DNA from: Goekera deserti
GTDB lineage: Bacteria > Actinomycetota > Actinomycetes > Mycobacteriales > Geodermatophilaceae
Assembly: GCF_010685995.1 (NCBI RefSeq)
Contig: NZ_JAAGWK010000024.1
Coordinates: forward strand, 62,001 to 126,000
Reading direction: 5' to 3'
DNA: 64,000 bases
Shown here: positions 59,488 to 64,000 of the stretch, piece by piece
Layout: each line of letters begins with the position of its first letter
Numbering within the stretch: the stretch's first letter is position 1
Translations under genes and position numbers: made by a program
Notes under the pieces: generated by a model
The model's database searches: none
What the model saw: only the letters and a program-made list of their open reading frames with translations
Told to the model about the DNA's origin: nothing

Positions 59488-59563
59488 TGGCTGGGGGACT
59501 CGGACTCGAACCGAGACTGCACGGCACCAAAGGCCGGCGGGCTGCCGATTACCCCATCCCCCA
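59488..59563 (-). tRNA. tRNA-Gln, anticodon TTG
   Basis: A 73-base tRNA plus encoded CCA (59488-59490). The acceptor stem TGGGGGA pairs with TCCCCCA and the discriminator is G. The D arm contains GGGTAATCGGCAGCCC. The anticodon loop is CTTTGGT, giving anticodon TTG (Gln, CAA/CAG). The T arm has TTCGAGTCC with stem CTCGG/CCGAG. The first pair of the anticodon stem is mismatched (C-T), the rest pair well. tRNA-Gln beside glmU is conserved in Actinobacteria. Confidence 0.96.
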
Positions 59564-59867
59564 TCGACGCCGACCGGGGGACGACGCCACGAGGACGCCG
59601 GACGAGCCGCTCCCCGCCTCCCGAGCCTAGGGCCTCCGACGCCGGGTGCACGCCGTCGGGCGGCCACCGGGAGGCGGCCGGCCGGGCCGGCACCCCGGCG
59701 CCGCGTCGTCGCCGGAGCCGTGCCGCGCCGTCGTCGGAGCCCCTGCCGTGGGGCACCGCGGACCGGTAGCTGCCCCGCCGGGTCCCGCATCCGAGCGGCG
59801 CCACCGGCCTGAGCTGGGCAGTTCCCCGCAGCCCTCCCGGCCCGCCGCTGCCGGGCGCGCGGGCCTC

Positions 59868-59883
59868 CCTACGCTCCCGTAGG
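59868..59883 (+). promoter_or_regulatory. Palindromic operator candidate upstream of the desaturase
   Basis: CCTACG-CTCC-CGTAGG is a perfect 6-4-6 inverted repeat about 90 bases before the TTG start. It contains TACGCT, which fits a -10 hexamer (TAnnnT), so a bound repressor would cover the promoter. No good -35 is visible. The desaturase is followed by a TetR-family gene whose product could be the ligand-responsive regulator, though that link is only inferred. Confidence 0.4.
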
Positions 59884-59963
59884 TTCCTGTGCACCAACCG
59901 TGCCCCGAGCGCCGTCGTGCGCACCGGCACCCCCGGAACCCGGCACCCCCGGAACAGAGCCCT

Positions 59964-59968
59964 GGAGG
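59964..59968 (+). promoter_or_regulatory. Ribosome binding site GGAGG deciding the TTG start of the desaturase
   Basis: GGAGG, four bases, then TTG at 59973. The alternative GTG at 59889 has no comparable site. Confidence 0.6.
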
Positions 59969-59972
59969 CCCC

Positions 59973-60965
59973 TTGTCCGCTCCCGCCCGCACCCGACCGA
60001 CCGCAGCGCCGCGGCCGGCCGACCCTGACGTGGGGCTGCCGGCCAACGCCCTGGGCAAGGAGAAGGGGGTGCTGGAGCAGATCGTGCTGTACGTGTTCGT
60101 CGTGGTGCCGTTCCTGGCCCTCGCCGCCGTCGTCCCGGTGGTGTGGGGCTGGGGGCTGTCGTGGCTGGACGTGGGGCTGTTCGTCGGGTTCTACGTGTTC
60201 ACCGTGCTGGGCATCACCGTGGGCTACCACCGCTACTTCACGCACGGCTCGTTCAAGGCCTCCCGCGCGCTGCGGATCGGCCTCGCGGTCGCCGGCTGCA
60301 TGGCCGTGCAGGGCCCGGTCGTGCAGTGGGTGGCCGACCACCGCCGGCACCACGCGTTCTCCGACCGGGCCGGTGACCCGCACTCCCCGTGGCGCTACGG
60401 CACCGACGCGCGCTCGCTGGCCAAGGGCATGTTCCACGCGCACCTGGGCTGGCTGTTCGACCGCCGCCAGACCAACGCCGCGCGCTACGCCCCGGACCTG
60501 CTCAAGGACACCGTGCTGCGACGCACCAGCCGGCTGTTCATCGTGTGGGCCGGCCTGGGCATGTTCCTGCCCGCGCTGATCGGTGGCCTGGTCACCTCCA
60601 GCTGGGCCGGTGCGGCGACGGCGTTCTTCTGGGCCGGCCTGGTGCGGGTCGCGCTGGCGCACCACGTCACCTGGTCGATCAACTCCATCTGCCACACCGT
60701 CGGCAGCCGGCCCTTCGCCGCCCGGGACCGGTCGACCAACTTCTGGCCGCTGGCCGTGCTGAGCATGGGCGAGTCCTGGCACAACCTGCACCACGCCGAC
60801 CCGACGTGCGCCCGGCACGGCGTGCTGCGCGGCCAGGTCGACATCAGCGCCCGGGTGATCTGGGTGTTCGAGAAGCTCGGCTGGGCCCGGGACGTCAAGT
60901 GGCCCGACCCGGTGCGGCTCGCCGCCAAGCGTCGCGTCGAGGCGACCGCGGGCGCCGCGTCCTGA
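59973..60965 (+). CDS. Membrane acyl-CoA/acyl-lipid delta-9-type desaturase
   Basis: Di-iron fatty acid desaturase, 330 residues, which puts a double bond into acyl chains and so adjusts membrane fluidity. Three histidine boxes are present: HRYFTH near residues 85-90, HRRHH near 122-126 and HNLHH near 269-273. Four or more TM segments surround them, for example VLYVFVVVPFLALAAVVPVV and DVGLFVGFYVFTVLGITVG. The start is taken as TTG 59973 because GGAGG lies four bases upstream. An in-frame GTG at 59889 would add 28 Pro/Arg-rich residues. An electron donor (ferredoxin or ferredoxin reductase) is not encoded in the window. Confidence 0.9.
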   Translation: MSAPARTRPTAAPRPADPDVGLPANALGKEKGVLEQIVLYVFVVVPFLALAAVVPVVWGWGLSWLDVGLFVGFYVFTVLGITVGYHRYFTHGSFKASRALRIGLAVAGCMAVQGPVVQWVADHRRHHAFSDRAGDPHSPWRYGTDARSLAKGMFHAHLGWLFDRRQTNAARYAPDLLKDTVLRRTSRLFIVWAGLGMFLPALIGGLVTSSWAGAATAFFWAGLVRVALAHHVTWSINSICHTVGSRPFAARDRSTNFWPLAVLSMGESWHNLHHADPTCARHGVLRGQVDISARVIWVFEKLGWARDVKWPDPVRLAAKRRVEATAGAAS

Positions 60966-61147
60966 GCCAGGCCCCGCCGCCGGGCGGCACCGCCGGCCCG
61001 TCCCCCGGCGGGACGGGTGCCGGTGGCACGGCGCCCGCGACGGTCGGCTCCCCCGCAGCACCCCGCACGGCGCCGGCCCGGCCCGCCCGGCGGCCCGCCG
61101 AGCCGGGCCCGCCCGGCCCCCGGGCACCGGGCCGGGCGCGGGTGCGG

Positions 61148-61750
61148 ATGACCGGCCCGCAGCGTCGCGAGCAGCTGCTGGACATCGGCCGCGAGGTGTT
61201 CGGCCGCCGCGGGTACGCAGCGACCTCGATCGAGGAGATCGCGGCACGCGCGGCGGTGAGCAAGCCCGTCGTCTACGAGCACTTCGGTGGCAAGGAGGGC
61301 CTCTACGGCCTGGTCGTCGAGCGGGAGATGCACCGGCTGCTGGAGCGGTTCACCTCCACGCTGACCGTGGACGGGCACCCGCGGGTGCTGCTGGAGCGCG
61401 CGGCCCTCGTCCTGCTCGGGTACATCGAGGAGGAGACCGACGGCTGGCGGGTGCTGACCCGGGACGCACCCGTGGTCGGCGGCAGCAGCACGTACTCCTC
61501 GCTGATCGGCGAGGTGGCCAGCCGGGTCGAGCACATCCTCGCCCAGCAGTTCTCCCGCCGCGGCTACGACCCGCGGCCGGCCCAGCTCTACAGCCAGGCC
61601 CTGGTCGGGATGGTGGCGCTGGTGGGCCAGTGGTGGCTGGAGACCCGCACACCGGACCGGCACGAGGTGGCCGCCCACCTGGTCAACCTGGCCTACAACG
61701 GCCTGTCCCACCTGGACGCCGCCCCGCGGCTGTCCCCGCACAGCCCCTGA
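61148..61750 (+). CDS. TetR family regulator, Rv1019-like
   Basis: A 200-residue TetR/AcrR repressor. The N-terminal DNA-binding domain is highly typical: RREQLLDIGREVFGRRGYA near residues 6-24, then the helix-turn-helix TSIEEIAARAAVSKPVVYEH and FGGKEGLYGLVVEREMHRLL. The C-terminal ligand and dimer region follows. By sequence and by position near glmU and tRNA-Gln it resembles Rv1019 of M. tuberculosis, a conserved syntenic regulator there adjacent to mfd. A GTG two codons upstream (61142) is an equally possible start. The 182 bp before it (60966-61147) are GC-rich and hold no separate gene. Target genes are not known from sequence; the desaturase just upstream is one candidate. Confidence 0.9.
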   Translation: MTGPQRREQLLDIGREVFGRRGYAATSIEEIAARAAVSKPVVYEHFGGKEGLYGLVVEREMHRLLERFTSTLTVDGHPRVLLERAALVLLGYIEEETDGWRVLTRDAPVVGGSSTYSSLIGEVASRVEHILAQQFSRRGYDPRPAQLYSQALVGMVALVGQWWLETRTPDRHEVAAHLVNLAYNGLSHLDAAPRLSPHSP

Positions 61751-61761
61751 CGACCACGGGC

Positions 61762-61797
61762 CTGCGTGAGCGGCGCGCCGACGTGTCGCTCACGCAG
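61762..61797. terminator. Bidirectional hairpin between tetR and ispE
   Basis: Perfect 11 bp inverted repeat CTGCGTGAGCG / CGCTCACGCAG with a 14-base loop. It lies between two convergent genes, 12 bases after the tetR stop, where a shared terminator is expected. No T run is visible on either side. Confidence 0.65.
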
Positions 61798-61855
61798 CTC
61801 CATGATCACTGCCGGCAGGGGGCGGGGCGGGGCGGGGGTGGGGGTGGCGGTTCGG

Positions 61856-62808
61856 TCAGCCGACGAGGCGGGCGCCGGGGACCGGGCCGTGCACCGCGCG
61901 GACGGTGCGGAAGACCCCGGCGCCGGCCAGCTCGGCGGCCACCCGCACCGCGGCGTCCTCGTCGTCGACCAGCGCCGCGACGGTGGGGCCGGAGCCGCTG
62001 ACCAGGGCCCGGCGCGCCCCGGCCTCCTCCGCCGCCCGCAGCGCCCGCTGCAGGTCCGGGCGCAGGCTGAGTGCCGGGGCCTGCAGGTCGTTGCCCAGCG
62101 CCGCCGCCAGCGCCTCGGTCGGTCCGCCGTGCAGCGCGGTGATCACCGCGTCGCAGCGGCCCGCGGCGTCGTGGACCCGGGCGTGGCCCGCAGCCCGCAG
62201 CCGGTCCAGCTCGGCGTAGACCCGCGGCGTGGACAGCCCCTCGCCGGCGATGCCGAGCACCCAGTCGCTGCGGCGCCGGGCGAGCACCGGCGACAGCTGC
62301 TCGCCCCGGCCGGTGCCCAGCGCCACGCCCCCCACCAGGCTGAACGGCACGTCGCTGCCCAGCTCGGCGGCCAGCCCGGCGAGGTCCGCGCGGGTGGCCC
62401 GGGTGCCCCACAGGCTGTCCAGCGCCACCAGGGCCGCGGCGGCGTCCGCGCTGCCCCCGGCGAGGCCGGCGGCAGCCGGGATCGACTTGGCGATGTCGAT
62501 GGCCGCGTGCGCGGCGACACCGGCGTGCTGCGCAAGCAGCTCCGCCGCCCGCCAGGCCAGGTTGCCGCTGTCGGTGGGCACCGTCGCCGGGCCGCCGTCG
62601 GCACCGCTGCCCTCACCGCTCACGGTCAGCGACAGCCGGTCGTCCGGGCGGACGGTGACCGTGTCGAAGAGCGAGACGGCCAGGTAGACGGTGCGCAGGT
62701 CGTGGAAGCCGTCCTCGCGCAGCGGCCCCACCTGCAGCTGGGCGTTGACCTTGGCAGGTGCCCGGGCCACCACGGTGCCGTGACCGGCGCCGCGGCCCGC
62801 TCCGGCGC

Positions 62809-62812
<4 letters not shown>
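61856..62812 (-). CDS. ispE: 4-diphosphocytidyl-2-C-methyl-D-erythritol kinase
   Basis: GHMP-family kinase of the MEP isoprenoid pathway, ultimately supplying undecaprenyl phosphate, the carrier for the glycan systems here. It has 318 residues. [20 protein letters not shown] lies near residue 14 (substrate Lys), [16 protein letters not shown] near 39, the ATP-binding GHMP motif [17 protein letters not shown] near 112, [20 protein letters not shown] near 153 and the C-terminal [19 protein letters not shown] at 62810-62812 overlaps the ksgA stop (ATGA). The rpfB-ksgA-ispE order is conserved in Actinobacteria. Confidence 0.96.

Positions 62813-64000
<1,188 letters not shown>

Larger units (their letters stand above)
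59564..59972. other. Intergenic region between tRNA-Gln and the desaturase gene
   Basis: About 410 bp holding the tRNA promoter side and the desaturase control region with the palindrome at 59868-59883. No ORF here has a start site and codon pattern that I would support. Confidence 0.6.

Noticed and set aside
59488-59563. tRNA-Gln as an integration site for the glycan loci
   Set aside because: No integrase and no second copy of the tRNA 3' end was seen, and the glycan loci are not adjacent to the tRNA.

Overview
The window comes from a very GC-rich actinobacterium. Nearly all codons end in G or C, GTG starts are common, and many genes overlap by four bases (GTGA or ATGA). The housekeeping order (eno, lipoprotein, mazG, mfd, pth, rplY, prs, glmU, tRNA-Gln, tetR, ispE, ksgA, rpfB-like) is the one I know from Mycobacterium and Streptomyces. 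Secreted DUF4082 and dimethylformamidase-like mosaic proteins, together with a SurA-type lipoprotein next to mazG, fit Geodermatophilaceae (Blastococcus, Geodermatophilus, Modestobacter). The genus assignment is an inference, not a measurement.

Layout. Positions 1-4308 hold the end of enolase, a DUF3592-like membrane protein, MazG and a SurA-like lipoprotein. Positions 4477-8195 form a two-gene operon: a Sfp-type phosphopantetheinyl transferase and a one-module synthetase with adenylation, carrier and thioesterase domains. mfd follows at 8204-11749 on the minus strand.

Glycan region A (12044-44704) starts with a plus-strand pair: a WecG/TagA glycosyltransferase and a GT2-GT4 fusion. They converge on a minus-strand operon of 13 tightly packed genes (32509 down to 17385) plus one DUF4082 gene at its end. 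The operon makes sugar nucleotides (Gfo/Idh oxidoreductase, NAD-dependent epimerase, two PLP aminotransferases, two acyltransferases). It assembles and exports the repeat unit (GT4, Wzx flippase, GT2, WsaF-like GT4), polymerises it (a Wzz-like protein and a Wzy fused to a second Wzz-like module), and encodes two secreted paralogues that look like glycoside hydrolases. Next to it lie a 2603-residue secreted mosaic protein ending at a strong hairpin, a membrane-anchored beta-propeller-like protein, an MFS transporter and the only initiating sugar phosphotransferase in the window.

pth and rplY (44899-46240) separate region A from glycan region B (46322-56308). Region B is a seven-gene minus-strand operon: secreted PIG-L deacetylase with discoidin modules, WecG/TagA transferase, GT4, Wzx, Wzz with a degenerate kinase-like domain, Tat-exported beta-helix protein and Wzy. 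The window therefore carries two Wzx/Wzy polysaccharide systems placed in gaps of one housekeeping neighbourhood and possibly sharing one initiating enzyme.

The right end holds a 10-unit tandem repeat, prs, glmU, tRNA-Gln, a fatty acid desaturase preceded by a palindrome, a TetR regulator, ispE, ksgA and the C-terminal end of a resuscitation-promoting factor that runs off the window. No insertion sequences, integrases, CRISPR arrays or rRNA genes were seen.
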